Translations under genes and position numbers: made by a program | Shown: positions 34,674 to 44,397 of the stretch, piece after piece | Position numbering within the stretch: position 1 is the stretch's first letter | Layout: the number at the start of each line of letters is the position of its first letter | Assembly: GCF_040720935.1 (NCBI RefSeq) | Contig: NZ_JBFDAE010000012.1 | Coordinates: forward strand, 1-64,000 | Direction: 5' to 3' | Source of the DNA: Jejuia sp040720935 | Lineage (GTDB): Bacteria; Bacteroidota; Bacteroidia; Flavobacteriales; Flavobacteriaceae | DNA: 64,000 nt | The notes under the pieces: generated by a model | Told to the model about the DNA's origin: nothing | The model's database searches: none | What the model saw: only the letters and a program-made list of their open reading frames with translations

Positions 34674-36128
34674 TTAAATTAATGGCGACCACAGTCTGCA
34701 ATACGATTCTTTAAATTTTTCGATTTTAGGTCTGTTTACCCATCGTTTTTGATCAATTGGTTCACAATGTTCCAAATCACCCAAGAAATGCTCTTTCAAA
34801 ATTTTACTGTTTTCAATATCATAAATAAAAGCATTGACCTCAAAATTAATATTGAAACTTCTGTAATCCATATTTGAAGTGCCAACAGTTGAGAAAATAT
34901 CATCTACAACCATAGTTTTCGCATGAATAAAACCCTTTGTATAACGATAGACTTTAATATCGGCTTCCAATAAATGTTCTAAATATGAATTTGTGGCATG
35001 TTTTACGACCCACGAATCAGAATTTTTTGGGATTATCAACCTAACATCTACCCCACTTTTTGATGCTACTTGGAGTGCCGTTATTATCTGGTCATTCGGT
35101 ACAAAATAAGGTGTGGTAATATATACATACTCTTCAGCGGTAGTTATAGCTGTAAAAATAGCTTCCATGATATTTGCCCAATCTGTATCGGGACCACTTG
35201 CAGCAATTTGTACTCCGACATTATTTTTACAAGTGACTTCTGGAAAATAAGAGGTGTGAATTTTTAGTTTTTCATTTGAAACAAAATCCCAAGTGGTAAA
35301 AAAATTAATTTGCAATGATTTAACGGCTTCTCCCTCAAGTCTTAAATGGGTATCTCTCCAAAAGATAGGATTATTCTCATTATTTACATATTCATCGGAA
35401 ATATTGATACCACCTACATATGCAATTTTCCCATCTATAACTGCAATTTTACGATGATTTCTGTAATTCATTTTTCCTGTGAAACTTGAAAATAACACGG
35501 GCATAAATGGAAAATGACTTACTCCAGAATCGTTTAGCTTTCGTTTCATACCGGAAGATAACTTACTTCCAACATCATCATAAGTAAGCCTTACTTTTAT
35601 GCCTTCTTTAGATTTAGCGCATAAAATATCCAGTATTTTTGTTCCGATGTTATCATCTTCAATAATATAATATTCAAGATGAATGTGATGCTTAGCGGCC
35701 TTTAAATCTTTAATCAGAAAGTCAAATTTCTCGTTACCGTTTTTTAAAATAGCAATTTCATTACACAATGTTAATGGCGAATTTTCATTGCTATAAAGAA
35801 GCTGCACTAATTTTACCTTATTGTCAAGATAGTCATCTACTCGACGTACATCCTTGTTATCAAATTCCAATTCTTCGTTAATTGATTTAATGGTAGTCTG
35901 ATTAAGAACATGCTTTCGACTGAAGATTTTATTTTTTCGATATTCTTGCCCAAATAGGTAATATACAAGCAACCCTAAAAAAGGAAAAAAGACCAAAACG
36001 ATGATATAGGATAATGTTTTGGTCGGGTTTATGTTTTTAAGTACTACGGTTATAACTGCGGATATCGCTATAACATAATTGAGTATAATTAAGATATTCC
36101 AGTAATTATCTTTAAGATAGTCTAACAT
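34674..36128 (-). CDS. cls: Cardiolipin synthase
   Basis: A membrane phospholipase-D-type synthase that joins two phosphatidylglycerols. It has two N-terminal membrane helices (about 12-32 and 40-60) and two HKD motifs, NHRKIAVIDGKIAYVGG near residue 225 and HAKTMVVDDIFSTVGTSN near 400. The length of 484 residues is standard. It is co-directional with the transglycosylase gene, 6 nt apart. Confidence 0.95.
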   Translation of the reverse strand: MLDYLKDNYWNILIILNYVIAISAVITVVLKNINPTKTLSYIIVLVFFPFLGLLVYYLFGQEYRKNKIFSRKHVLNQTTIKSINEELEFDNKDVRRVDDYLDNKVKLVQLLYSNENSPLTLCNEIAILKNGNEKFDFLIKDLKAAKHHIHLEYYIIEDDNIGTKILDILCAKSKEGIKVRLTYDDVGSKLSSGMKRKLNDSGVSHFPFMPVLFSSFTGKMNYRNHRKIAVIDGKIAYVGGINISDEYVNNENNPIFWRDTHLRLEGEAVKSLQINFFTTWDFVSNEKLKIHTSYFPEVTCKNNVGVQIAASGPDTDWANIMEAIFTAITTAEEYVYITTPYFVPNDQIITALQVASKSGVDVRLIIPKNSDSWVVKHATNSYLEHLLEADIKVYRYTKGFIHAKTMVVDDIFSTVGTSNMDYRSFNINFEVNAFIYDIENSKILKEHFLGDLEHCEPIDQKRWVNRPKIEKFKESYCRLWSPLI

Positions 36129-36134
36129 GACCTC

Positions 36135-37055
36135 TTAATTATAATAGCCTTCTTTGGGAATTTCAATTAAATACTCCTTTCTGGATTTATTATTCAAATG
36201 CGGTTCTCTCAACCAAGGGTTGTGCAATTTTAAAATCTTGTAGTTAACGCCAAATTTTTCGGCAAACTTTGTAAAATCGGTTACGGCTGTATCTACTTCA
36301 ATTTTAAATGTTGGTACATTAGAGTATAAATCTTTCTCTCTAAAATTAAAACCATATTTATCTGGGTGAGATAATATTTCTTTAAGTGCCACAATTCTAA
36401 ACAGATAACGTCCCGTTTCTTCGCCTAACAACAAATCGTAATAATTGGTTACATTTTGTTCTTTTAAGCGTCTTGAGACTCCAGCATTTCCAGCATTGTA
36501 AGCAGCAGCTGCCAATGTCCATGAGCCTAATTTACTTTTAGCTTCCAACAGATACTTGCAAGCTACTTCTGTTGCTTTTTCCAAATTATAACGTTCATCA
36601 ACATTCTTATTTACTTCTAAGCCATTTTCCCTGCCCGTAGCAGGCATAATTTGCCAAACACCTCTAGCTCCAGCAGGCGAAACCGCATTGGTTAAGCCAC
36701 TTTCTATAACTGCCAGATATTTAAAATCGTCTGGCACACCATGTTTTGCCAAAATAGGCTCTATAATAGGAAAGTACTTTTTAGCGCGTTTAAACATTAG
36801 TAATCCGTTAGATTGCCAATACGTATTTACCAAAAGCTCGCGATCCATACGCTCTAAAATGTCTGGATTTTTAAGCGGCATGGGCTCTCCAGCAAATGCT
36901 AAATTTTCTGGGATTTGTAATGCATACACATTATAGTCATTAATTAATTTCTTTTCGAAATTTTCATCGGTAGGTGCGTCTTGGAGGGCATACGTAAATA
37001 ACAAACATAAACTTAGTAATCCCACAAGCGCCAATAATTTTTCTATGGTCTTCAT
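36135..37055 (-). CDS. Lytic transglycosylase (SLT domain)
   Basis: A 306-residue periplasmic peptidoglycan lyase. After a signal or anchor helix (residues 7-24) comes an SLT domain at about 100-225. The catalytic Glu is in VIESGLTN, followed by SPAGARGVWQIMPATG and AAAAYNAGNAGV. The C-terminal 60 residues replace the LysM repeats of MltD with one LysM-like segment (VDTAVTDFTKFAEKFGVNY). It is grouped with cls and the hydrolase. Confidence 0.92.
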   Translation of the reverse strand: MKTIEKLLALVGLLSLCLLFTYALQDAPTDENFEKKLINDYNVYALQIPENLAFAGEPMPLKNPDILERMDRELLVNTYWQSNGLLMFKRAKKYFPIIEPILAKHGVPDDFKYLAVIESGLTNAVSPAGARGVWQIMPATGRENGLEVNKNVDERYNLEKATEVACKYLLEAKSKLGSWTLAAAAYNAGNAGVSRRLKEQNVTNYYDLLLGEETGRYLFRIVALKEILSHPDKYGFNFREKDLYSNVPTFKIEVDTAVTDFTKFAEKFGVNYKILKLHNPWLREPHLNNKSRKEYLIEIPKEGYYN

Positions 37056-37090
37056 CTTTAATAAGTTTGGTTTAAAGGTAAAATTTTTTC

Positions 37091-37756
37091 TTAGTTTTCT
37101 AAAATTATACGTGGTAAATTATCATTGAACCACTTGTATTTGTAGATAATCATGGCATGAGTCCCATTTTTTACTGTTATGCAATTCGAAATATTTTTAA
37201 TGGGAAAAACAGCATCTTTATCACCGTGAATATGGATAATTTCCGAAGTGCATTTCTGTTGGCCCCAATGTAACATCTGCTCTATTGCCCAATCTAAATA
37301 TTTACTATCGCTAACCGATAAATACATTTTGTAAAGGTTCAATCGCTTTTTGATTTTATTACTGTAAGCGTATTTTGCAAATAAGTCCACACTACTCGCC
37401 AATCGTGTTGGCAACAATTTATAGACTTTAGTTGTTTTGGCGATATGCATTCGTTTTGGTAATTCCGAAACAGATTTTACACTAGAAACGATAATGAGCT
37501 TTTTTACACTAACATATTTACACATTTCTTGAACCAACACACCTCCAAAGGAAACACCTAGTAACACAATGTTTTCATGTTTGATATGTTTGGCCATCCT
37601 TTGTGCATAATCGCTTAACGATTCGTTTTTCACAGGAACAAACCACTCTAATAAATGAATTTTAAATTGATTTTTGGGCAATTTTATATGCTCGAAGATT
37701 AAAGGGCTAGCAGCCATTCCCGGCATTAAATAAACATGTATTATCTCTTGACTCAT
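37091..37756 (-). CDS. Alpha/beta hydrolase
   Basis: A 221-residue cytosolic hydrolase of the small esterase type. The nucleophile motif is LLGVSFGGVLV near residue 82. HIHGDKDAVFPIKN carries the acidic residue, and the His is in VKNGTHAMI. There is no signal peptide. The substrate is unknown. It lies 35 nt upstream of the transglycosylase gene and may start that transcript. Confidence 0.85.
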   Translation of the reverse strand: MSQEIIHVYLMPGMAASPLIFEHIKLPKNQFKIHLLEWFVPVKNESLSDYAQRMAKHIKHENIVLLGVSFGGVLVQEMCKYVSVKKLIIVSSVKSVSELPKRMHIAKTTKVYKLLPTRLASSVDLFAKYAYSNKIKKRLNLYKMYLSVSDSKYLDWAIEQMLHWGQQKCTSEIIHIHGDKDAVFPIKNISNCITVKNGTHAMIIYKYKWFNDNLPRIILEN

Positions 37757-37871
37757 AAGGTTTTAACCTTAAAATTAATTACATTATCAATTTTTTTTTG
37801 TACTTTTGCACAAAGTTAGAGAAATAGTACTCACTATTTTTAGATTTCTAAGAAATAAAACAAAATTTACC

Positions 37872-38168
37872 ATGGTTGAAACTGCAGAATTAATTGACAA
37901 TGATTTTTTACGTCAATTTGAAATAAAAATTGATGACCATTTGGCAATAATTGAATATTCTTTGCAAGAACGAAAGATTTTTTTAACCAAATTGATAATT
38001 CCTGAAGGGATTGAAGATGAAGGATTTCAAAAAGAATTTTTATCGGCTGTATTTGAACAAATTGGAGAACGTAATTTAAGCGTAATGCCTACATGTCCAT
38101 CTATTGCTAAGTTTGTAAGAGGTAATAGAAAATATAAACGCATGCTTCCTGTTGGCGTTAGGATATAA
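37872..38168 (+). CDS. Small GNAT-type N-acetyltransferase (YjdJ-like)
   Basis: A 98-residue protein. The ATG at 37872 is preferred because the family begins with a short acidic strand (ELIDNDFLRQFEI). The core has AIIEYSLQERKIFLTKLIIP and GFQKEFLSAVFEQIGERN, then VMPTCPSIAKFV, as in the minimal acetyltransferases of the Gtn/YjdJ type. It is divergent from the hydrolase gene. Confidence 0.82.
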   Translation: MVETAELIDNDFLRQFEIKIDDHLAIIEYSLQERKIFLTKLIIPEGIEDEGFQKEFLSAVFEQIGERNLSVMPTCPSIAKFVRGNRKYKRMLPVGVRI

Positions 38169-38177
38169 CTAAGTGAG

Positions 38178-38198
38178 ACGTTAGACGTTAGACGTTAG
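38178..38198. repeat. Three tandem copies of the 7-nt unit GACGTTA
   Basis: Three exact head-to-tail units follow the acetyltransferase stop. A closely related unit, GTTAGAA in four copies, lies at 44004-44031. Confidence 0.8.
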
Positions 38199-38208
38199 AA
38201 AAATATAA

Positions 38209-38240
38209 AGTCTGAAGTTAACGCTTTAGGCTTTTTTTAT
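38209..38240. terminator. Terminator between the acetyltransferase and mtaB
   Basis: The 10-bp stem AAGTCTGAAG/CTTTAGGCTT has two G-U pairs and is followed by seven T residues on the plus strand. It serves the acetyltransferase gene. Confidence 0.8.
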
Positions 38241-38241
38241 T

Positions 38242-39567
38242 TTATAGCACTAATGATTTCACAAACTCAAATCGCACCAAACCGTCCTTATCAATTTCAG
38301 TCAATTCAACCTCATACAAAGTATTCACTAGTTCTGGATTCCAAGGACTTTTAACCTTTACATAGTTTTCAGTAAATCCGTGAATATAACCTTCCTTGTT
38401 TTCGCTTTCAAACAAAACAGTTCTAGTTGTTCCTATCTGACTTTCATAAAACGCACGACGTTTTTTAACAGATAATCCTCTCAACATTTTACTGCGCTTA
38501 CTTCTTACACCCTTCAATACCACACCATCCATAGACGCAGCCTCTGTATTATCCCTTTCAGAATATGTAAACACATGTAAATATGAAATATCCAATTCCG
38601 TTAAAAAATGATACGTCTCTAGAAAATGTGCATCTGTTTCTCCAGGAAAACCTACAATAACATCCACCCCAATACAGGCATGTGGCATGACTTCCTTTAT
38701 TTTTGAAACCCGATCTACATACAACTCCCGCATGTAACGACGTTTCATCTTCTTAAGAATGGCGTTGCTCCCAGATTGCAACGGAATATGAAAATGAGGC
38801 ACAAAAGCTCTAGATTGAGACACCAAATCTATGGTTTCATTTTTTAATAAATTAGGCTCTATAGATGAAATTCTTAAACGCTCAATACCCTCTACCTTAT
38901 CAAGTTGGGTCACTAAATCTAAAAACGTGTGCTCATGTTTTTTATTACCGAACTCTCCTTTTCCGTAATCGCCTATATTAACGCCAGTAAGAACAATCTC
39001 CTTAATATTTTGTTTTGAAATTTCTCGTGCATTCTCCAAAACATTTGCCATGGTATCACTTCGAGAAATACCTCGTGCTAGCGGAATTGTACAATAGGTG
39101 CATTTATAATCACAACCATCTTGCACTTTTAAAAAAGCTCTGGTTCTATCTCCGATAGAATAAGATCCAACATAGAAATCGGCATCTTCTATTTCACAGG
39201 AGTGTACTTCTCCAAAATCATTTTTGGATAAATCGTTTAAATAATCTGTGATTTTGAATTTCTCGGTGGCACCTAACACTAAATCAACACCGTTTACATC
39301 AGCCAATTCTCGAGGTTTTAATTGCGCATAACAACCTACTGCTGCAACAAAAGCTTCAGGATTTGCTTTTTGTGCTTGTTTTACAATGGTTTTAAAACGT
39401 TTATCAGCATTTTCGGTTACAGAGCAAGTATTAATCACATAAATATCTGCTTTTTCAGAAAAATCAACGCGACTAAATCCTTCGCCTGTAAAATTTCTTG
39501 CAATAGTAGAAGTTTCTGAAAAATTCAGTTTGCAACCTAATGTGTAAAATGCGACTTTTTTGTTCAT
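38242..39567 (-). CDS. mtaB: tRNA t6A37 methylthiotransferase MtaB
   Basis: A radical-SAM methylthiotransferase that converts t6A37 to ms2t6A in tRNA. The N-terminal UPF0004 domain (KVAFYTLGCKLNFSET; CYAQLKP) holds the auxiliary cluster cysteines. The radical-SAM motif CDYKCTYC is near residue 150, followed by ARGISRS. A TRAM-like domain ends the protein. At 441 residues it fits MtaB better than MiaB or RimO. CotH and other neighbours are unrelated. Confidence 0.93.
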   Translation of the reverse strand: MNKKVAFYTLGCKLNFSETSTIARNFTGEGFSRVDFSEKADIYVINTCSVTENADKRFKTIVKQAQKANPEAFVAAVGCYAQLKPRELADVNGVDLVLGATEKFKITDYLNDLSKNDFGEVHSCEIEDADFYVGSYSIGDRTRAFLKVQDGCDYKCTYCTIPLARGISRSDTMANVLENAREISKQNIKEIVLTGVNIGDYGKGEFGNKKHEHTFLDLVTQLDKVEGIERLRISSIEPNLLKNETIDLVSQSRAFVPHFHIPLQSGSNAILKKMKRRYMRELYVDRVSKIKEVMPHACIGVDVIVGFPGETDAHFLETYHFLTELDISYLHVFTYSERDNTEAASMDGVVLKGVRSKRSKMLRGLSVKKRRAFYESQIGTTRTVLFESENKEGYIHGFTENYVKVKSPWNPELVNTLYEVELTEIDKDGLVRFEFVKSLVL

Positions 39568-39576
39568 TATATTTTC

Positions 39577-39602
39577 ATCCTGAACTTGTTTCAGGATCTT
39601 TT
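39577..39602. repeat. Dispersed short repeat of the CTGAAACAAGTTCAG family
   Basis: The sequence TCCTGAACTTGTTTCAGGA lies between mtaB and the binding-protein gene. Related copies are at 3259-3276, 60071-60091 and 60123-60143, with a variant near 5617. All are intergenic. Confidence 0.7.
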
Positions 39603-39653
39603 AAAAATTATCTTTACTGCTAAAAGATTGCAAATTTACAACTAATAACTTAT

Positions 39654-41288
39654 ATGATAAAACGTATAAAGCATCAAATAATTACCTATTTATCAGTTGG
39701 TTGTATCACTCTTTTATTTATTTCCTGCGGAAAAGACAAAAATTCAAATAAAGACCATCTTGTTTTTCGGTACAATGAATTTGCAAACATAAACACGCTA
39801 GACCCTGCGTTTTCAAGAACCTTGCAGGATAATTCGGTTTGTAATCAACTTTTTAATGGGTTGGTTCAGTTAGATGAGGAATTGAATATTTTACCCTGTA
39901 TTGCCAAAAATTGGACGATTTCTGAAGATGGACGCAAATACACATTTTCCTTAAGAAACGATGTCTATTTTCATAAACACCATTTATTTGGAAAAGATTC
40001 AACAAGAGCCGTTGTTGCAAAGGATTTTGCATATAGCTTAAACCGATTGCGAGATGAAAAAGTTGCAGCTTCTGGAAGTTGGGTCTTAAATAAAGTTGAT
40101 GATTTTAGAGCAATAAATGACACACTTTTTGAAATTACCCTAACACAACCTTTCCCTGCTTTTATTGGTTTGTTGACCATGAAATACTGCTCGGTTGTTC
40201 CAGAAGAAGTGGTTGCACATTATGGCAATGAATTTCGTTCGCACCCCATTGGCACAGGGCCTTTTAAATTTAAACGTTGGGAAGAAAACATAAAACTGGT
40301 TTTTAGACGCAACGAAAATTATTTTGAGAAAGATGACCAAGGAAATAGTTTACCATATTTAGAGGCTATCGCGTTAACATTTTTACCCGATAAACAAAGT
40401 GAGTTTTTACAGTTTGCACAAGGAAATATTGATTACTTATCAGGGTTGGATGCTTCTTATAAAGATGAACTGTTAACTGCCGACGGACGTTTAAGAGCTT
40501 CTTATGCCGAATCTATTACTATGAATCGGGGACCTTATTTAAACTCTGAATATTTAGGTTTTTATCTGGATTCTGAAACTCCCGAAATACAATCCAAACT
40601 CATTCGAAAAGCTATTAATTATGGCTTTGATAGAAAAAAGATGATGATTTACCTGAGGAATGGCATCGGGAATCCTGCCAACGGCGGTTTTATCCCTATC
40701 GGCCTTCCCGGACACAGTAAGTCTATTGGCTTTACCTATCAACCTAAAAAAGCAAAACAACTTATTGAGCAATTTAAAAAAGAAAGCGGTATTGCCAATC
40801 CCCAAATTACATTGGTAACTTCCAGTAATTACCTCAGTTTTTGTGAATTTATTCAACGGGAATTACAAAAATCAGGATTAAAAATCAATGTAGATGTCAT
40901 GCCCGAAGCTACTTTAAGATCTTCTCGTTCTAGCGGAAAGGTTGATATGTTTAGAAGTTCTTGGGTAGCAGATTATTTAGATGCTGAAAATTATTTATCC
41001 ATATTTTACAGTAAAAACTTTACGCCTGATGGTTCTAACTATTTTCATTTTAAAAATGATATGGTTGATAGTCTTTACAATAAAGCTTTTACCATTTCTG
41101 ATATTGAAAAGAGAAAACATTTATATACTAAAATTGATTCTATAGCCATGGAACATGCTATTATGGTGCCTTTGTTCTATGATGAAGTGGTTCGGTTTAC
41201 TCGAAAAAATGTAAAAGGATTAGGGATTAACCCGATAAATTTGTTGGATTTGAGGTATGTGAAGAAAGACAAGAATTTCCCGAATTAA
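39654..41288 (+). CDS. Peptide-type ABC transporter substrate-binding lipoprotein (SBP_bac_5)
   Basis: A 544-residue extracytoplasmic binding protein of the dipeptide/oligopeptide class. The lipobox is FISC near residue 26. NTLDPAFSRTLQDN, the LFNGLVQLDEELNILPCIA segment and GTGPFKFKRW are family signatures. No permease or ATPase genes are nearby, so it is an orphan component. Ligands may be peptides or nickel-like complexes. Confidence 0.9.
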   Translation: MIKRIKHQIITYLSVGCITLLFISCGKDKNSNKDHLVFRYNEFANINTLDPAFSRTLQDNSVCNQLFNGLVQLDEELNILPCIAKNWTISEDGRKYTFSLRNDVYFHKHHLFGKDSTRAVVAKDFAYSLNRLRDEKVAASGSWVLNKVDDFRAINDTLFEITLTQPFPAFIGLLTMKYCSVVPEEVVAHYGNEFRSHPIGTGPFKFKRWEENIKLVFRRNENYFEKDDQGNSLPYLEAIALTFLPDKQSEFLQFAQGNIDYLSGLDASYKDELLTADGRLRASYAESITMNRGPYLNSEYLGFYLDSETPEIQSKLIRKAINYGFDRKKMMIYLRNGIGNPANGGFIPIGLPGHSKSIGFTYQPKKAKQLIEQFKKESGIANPQITLVTSSNYLSFCEFIQRELQKSGLKINVDVMPEATLRSSRSSGKVDMFRSSWVADYLDAENYLSIFYSKNFTPDGSNYFHFKNDMVDSLYNKAFTISDIEKRKHLYTKIDSIAMEHAIMVPLFYDEVVRFTRKNVKGLGINPINLLDLRYVKKDKNFPN

Positions 41289-41290
41289 CA

Positions 41291-41632
41291 CTAGTTAATT
41301 TCTGAGCTTTTGCCAATATCCTCTATTTCATCTTCAATAATAGCATTCACTTTTCTCCAATGATTTTCTAACAGATAATGAAACAAACAAGCCAACCCAA
41401 TTCCAAATGGCATCTTTAAAACCCCAACGTTCAATAATGAAAAGAATATATCACCACCTCGATAATTAAAATCTCCTATAAAATAATAAAATACGGCACC
41501 TCCCAAAAACAAACTTCCGATATAGAAAGACAGAATACCAAGAAAAGTGTACAACACCTTATTTTGATTATATGCTCTAGCCAACTTAAAAAAATATTTC
41601 CCTATAAAATAGACGCATATTGATCCAATCAT
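41291..41632 (-). CDS. Hypothetical membrane protein
   Basis: A 113-residue protein that was not recognised. It has about three hydrophobic helices (residues 1-14, 27-50 and 60-92) and an acidic C-terminus (EDEIEDIGKSSE). It lies 9 nt after the WD40-like gene and converges with the binding-protein gene, so it is likely co-transcribed with the former. Confidence 0.65.
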   Translation of the reverse strand: MIGSICVYFIGKYFFKLARAYNQNKVLYTFLGILSFYIGSLFLGGAVFYYFIGDFNYRGGDIFFSLLNVGVLKMPFGIGLACLFHYLLENHWRKVNAIIEDEIEDIGKSSEIN

Positions 41633-41641
41633 ATATAAATA

Positions 41642-42562
41642 TTACTCAACAATAAAATAATAAATATCATCATCGCCTTGCCCTTTAGGTCTTTTAGAAA
41701 CGAAATAGCCAGACGTTCCATCGGGAAACATAATCAAAGAAAAATCATCTTTAGTGCTATTGAATGGTTTTGGTAGTTTTTCAGCTTTGGCAAAAGTGCC
41801 ATCTGCTTTCATTTTGCTTTTATAGATATCATAACCTCCTAAGCCTTTAGAATTATTTGACGAAAAATACAATGTGTTATCAGCGCTAATTGTTGGAAAC
41901 ATTTCTCGACTATATGAGTTTACTCTAGATCCTAAATTTTTAATCTTTCCGAAGGTATTATTTTCTAAAACTTCAACTTTAAAAATATCTGAACCACCTT
42001 TGGTAGTTTCCCTACCTCCTTTAACATTGGCAGTAAAATATAATGTTTTACCATCAGCACTTAAAGAAGGATGTGCATAAGAAAATCGGGGCTTACAAAA
42101 TGGCAGGACTTTAAAATTTGTAAAACCAACGCCTGTTTTAAACTCACCTACTTCAATGTGAAAATTTGCTTTATTGAAATCTCCCTTAGGTCTGTTTTTA
42201 GAAGTATATGCTGTAGTAATATAAATAAGATTTCCATCTGGGCTTAAAGTTGCACTTGTAATACTGCCTAATTCGGCATTGGGGTCGATTGCAATTTTGG
42301 CGACGTTTAAAATATCGCCTTCCTCGTTAATAGTACCTTTGTAAACGGTAAGTATGCCTTCGCCACTAAAAGCGACTTTAACCTTGCCTTTTCTATTTAG
42401 CAAATATGATGTGAAAACAATTTGATTTCCATTGGTGTGCATAATACCAAAATGAGGATATTCATTATTGATATTTACATTTTTAACTTGGTATTTTGGA
42501 TCTTGGGAAAATCCAAAACTTCCTAATAATAACAAAGAAATACAAAGTACAGATTTAAGCAT
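41642..42562 (-). CDS. Exported WD40-like (PD40) beta-propeller protein
   Basis: A signal peptide (cleavage near FGFSQ, residue 20) precedes PD40/TolB-like repeats. Examples are TSATLSPDGNLIYITT, HPSLSADGKTLYFTA, FPTISADNTLYFSS and FSLIMFPDGTSGYFVS. The 306 residues would form one propeller in the periplasm. Related domains occur in OmpA-linked envelope proteins of this phylum, but no OmpA domain is present. Confidence 0.85.
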   Translation of the reverse strand: MLKSVLCISLLLLGSFGFSQDPKYQVKNVNINNEYPHFGIMHTNGNQIVFTSYLLNRKGKVKVAFSGEGILTVYKGTINEEGDILNVAKIAIDPNAELGSITSATLSPDGNLIYITTAYTSKNRPKGDFNKANFHIEVGEFKTGVGFTNFKVLPFCKPRFSYAHPSLSADGKTLYFTANVKGGRETTKGGSDIFKVEVLENNTFGKIKNLGSRVNSYSREMFPTISADNTLYFSSNNSKGLGGYDIYKSKMKADGTFAKAEKLPKPFNSTKDDFSLIMFPDGTSGYFVSKRPKGQGDDDIYYFIVE

Positions 42563-42821
42563 GTCGAGGGATTTGCATTACAAATATACAAATGTTTTGC
42601 ACACGTTTACATCAAACCCTTTAGAAATGAGACTATTACTTTAAGAAAGCTGTAATTAAGATTTAACTTCCGTCGAGACCGTAACTGTGACTGTAGGTGC
42701 TATTACACGGAGTTTCACTAAGAAACGCAGAGACTCAAAGAGAAAGAAGACACGGATTTCACGGATTTGCACGGATTAAAAAATAGTGCAACTGAGACTG
42801 AGACCGAGACTGTAAACCAAT
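42563..42821. repeat. Intergenic gap with CACGGATT and GAGACTG short repeats
   Basis: No gene is visible. CACGGATTTCACGGATTTGCACGG is split over three near-identical CACGGATTT units near 42750-42775. GAGACCG/GAGACTG units occur on both sides (42675 and 42790-42815). These look like slippage-prone spacer repeats. Confidence 0.5.
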
Positions 42822-43997
42822 CTACTCTCGTCTAAATTTTTTAGTGTCTTCAAAAACGTGTTCTAATATAGCCTCGTCTTGTTCTGTGAGTTCTAGTTTT
42901 CGTCTAGCCATAACAACTTTGGCTACTTCAAATGCTTTTTTGGTTAAATATGTGGTATATCCACCACTTCCTCCCCAGCTAAAACTAGGCACGAAATTCC
43001 TTGGAAAGCCGCTTCCAAAAATATTTGCGCTAACGCCAACAACGGTGCCCGTATTAAACATGGTATTGATGCCGCATTTACTATGGTCGCCCATCATTAA
43101 GCCACAAAATTGCAAACCGGTTTTAGCAAAACCTTCAGTTTGGTAATTCCATAAGCGAACCTCAGCATAGTTGTTTTTTAGATTTGAATTGTTGGTATCT
43201 GCTCCTAAATTACACCATTCTCCCAAAACGGAATCTCCTAAATAACCATCATGACCTTTGCTGGAATAACCAAAAATCACCGAATTACTAACCTCGCCGC
43301 AAACCTTACTGACAGGTCCTATTGTTGTTGGTCCATAAATTTTTGCGCCTAATTTAATAACCGCACTTTCGCATAACGCTAAAGGCCCGCGTATCATGGA
43401 ACCTTCCATAATTTCAGCATTCTTACCAATATAAATGGGCCCACCACTGGCGTTTAGTGTTGTGAATTCTAATTTTGCGCCTTTTTCAATAAAAATATTT
43501 TCCGGCGCTATAATGTTATTGCTTGAAGGAATAGGTTGCGATGTTCTATCCTTAGTAATTAAGCTAAAATCTTCCCGAATGGCTGCTCCGTTTTTTGAAA
43601 AAATATCCCAAGTGTTTTCTATTATTATGATATCTTGAGCAAACTCGATAGCTTGGTAGTTTTCAAAATCAATATCCTCTTGTCCTTCTTCTGCATAAAA
43701 CGCAATAACATCTTCATCTTTAAAAATAGCTTGGTTTTGTTTTAAATCCTTTACCATTTCAACTAACTCCATATTTGGAAGGTATGACGCATTAATCATT
43801 ACATTTTCTTCCATTTCAACCATTGGGAATTTTTCAGATAAATAATCCTCTGTAACCGTAGTTGTAGTCGTTTCAAGATAGGATTCCCATTTTTGGCGAA
43901 TAGTTAAAATTCCAACACGAATATCGGCTACTGGTCTTGTATATGTAAATGGTAATAGATTATTTCTAGAAGGGCCGTCAAAAAGAATGTAGTTCAT
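42822..43997 (-). CDS. GlmU-family protein with left-handed beta-helix
   Basis: A 391-residue protein of the Bacteroidota GlmU-like type. The N-terminus MNYILFDGPSRNNLLPFTYTRP replaces a canonical nucleotidyltransferase GxG loop. A hexapeptide-repeat left-handed beta helix occupies about 170-350 (GAKLEFTTLNASGGPIYIG; AEIMEGSMIRGPLAL). It may transfer a sugar-phosphate or acyl group in cell-envelope precursor synthesis. The exact reaction is not established for this form. Confidence 0.82.
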   Translation of the reverse strand: MNYILFDGPSRNNLLPFTYTRPVADIRVGILTIRQKWESYLETTTTTVTEDYLSEKFPMVEMEENVMINASYLPNMELVEMVKDLKQNQAIFKDEDVIAFYAEEGQEDIDFENYQAIEFAQDIIIIENTWDIFSKNGAAIREDFSLITKDRTSQPIPSSNNIIAPENIFIEKGAKLEFTTLNASGGPIYIGKNAEIMEGSMIRGPLALCESAVIKLGAKIYGPTTIGPVSKVCGEVSNSVIFGYSSKGHDGYLGDSVLGEWCNLGADTNNSNLKNNYAEVRLWNYQTEGFAKTGLQFCGLMMGDHSKCGINTMFNTGTVVGVSANIFGSGFPRNFVPSFSWGGSGGYTTYLTKKAFEVAKVVMARRKLELTEQDEAILEHVFEDTKKFRRE

Positions 43998-44003
43998 TTT
44001 AAA

Positions 44004-44031
44004 GTTAGAAGTTAGAAGTTAGAAGTTAGAA
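44004..44031. repeat. Four tandem copies of the 7-nt unit GTTAGAA
   Basis: Four head-to-tail units begin 6 nt upstream of the GlmU-like start codon, in its probable leader. The related GACGTTA array is at 38178. Confidence 0.8.
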
Positions 44032-44093
44032 GTGAAGCACAACAACTTTAACAAAATTATATATCAAAAGTAGTTTAAAAACAGACAATAAAA

Positions 44094-44122
44094 AAGCCCT
44101 TCAATAAAAATTGAAAGGCTTC
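44094..44122 (-). terminator. Terminator of the L31 gene
   Basis: The stem AAGCC-TTCAAT/ATTGAA-GGCTT has an A-run on its left side (U-tract on the minus strand). It lies 25 nt past the L31 stop. Confidence 0.85.
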
Positions 44123-44145
44123 ATTATATTATAGTGATACCAAGT

Positions 44146-44397
44146 TTATTTTTTAAACTTAGCGTACTTATTTTTGAACTTATCAATACGTCCTGCAGTA
44201 TCTATTAATTTAGATTTACCCGTATAAAAAGGATGGGACGTTCTTGAAATCTCCATTTTCACTAGTGGATACTCAACACCATCAACTTCTAAAGTTTCAC
44301 TTGTATTTGCTGTAGATTTTGTTAAGAACACATCGTCGTTAGACATATCTTTAAACGCTACAATTCTATAATTTTCTGGGTGTATATCTTTTTTCAT
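44146..44397 (-). CDS. rpmE2: 50S ribosomal protein L31 type B
   Basis: An 83-residue zinc-free L31. It starts MKKDIHPENYRIVAFKDMSN and has VKMEISRTSHPFYTGKSKLIDTAGRIDKF split across the middle and end. It lacks the CxxC pairs of type A L31. It is monocistronic with its own terminator. Confidence 0.95.
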   Translation of the reverse strand: MKKDIHPENYRIVAFKDMSNDDVFLTKSTANTSETLEVDGVEYPLVKMEISRTSHPFYTGKSKLIDTAGRIDKFKNKYAKFKK

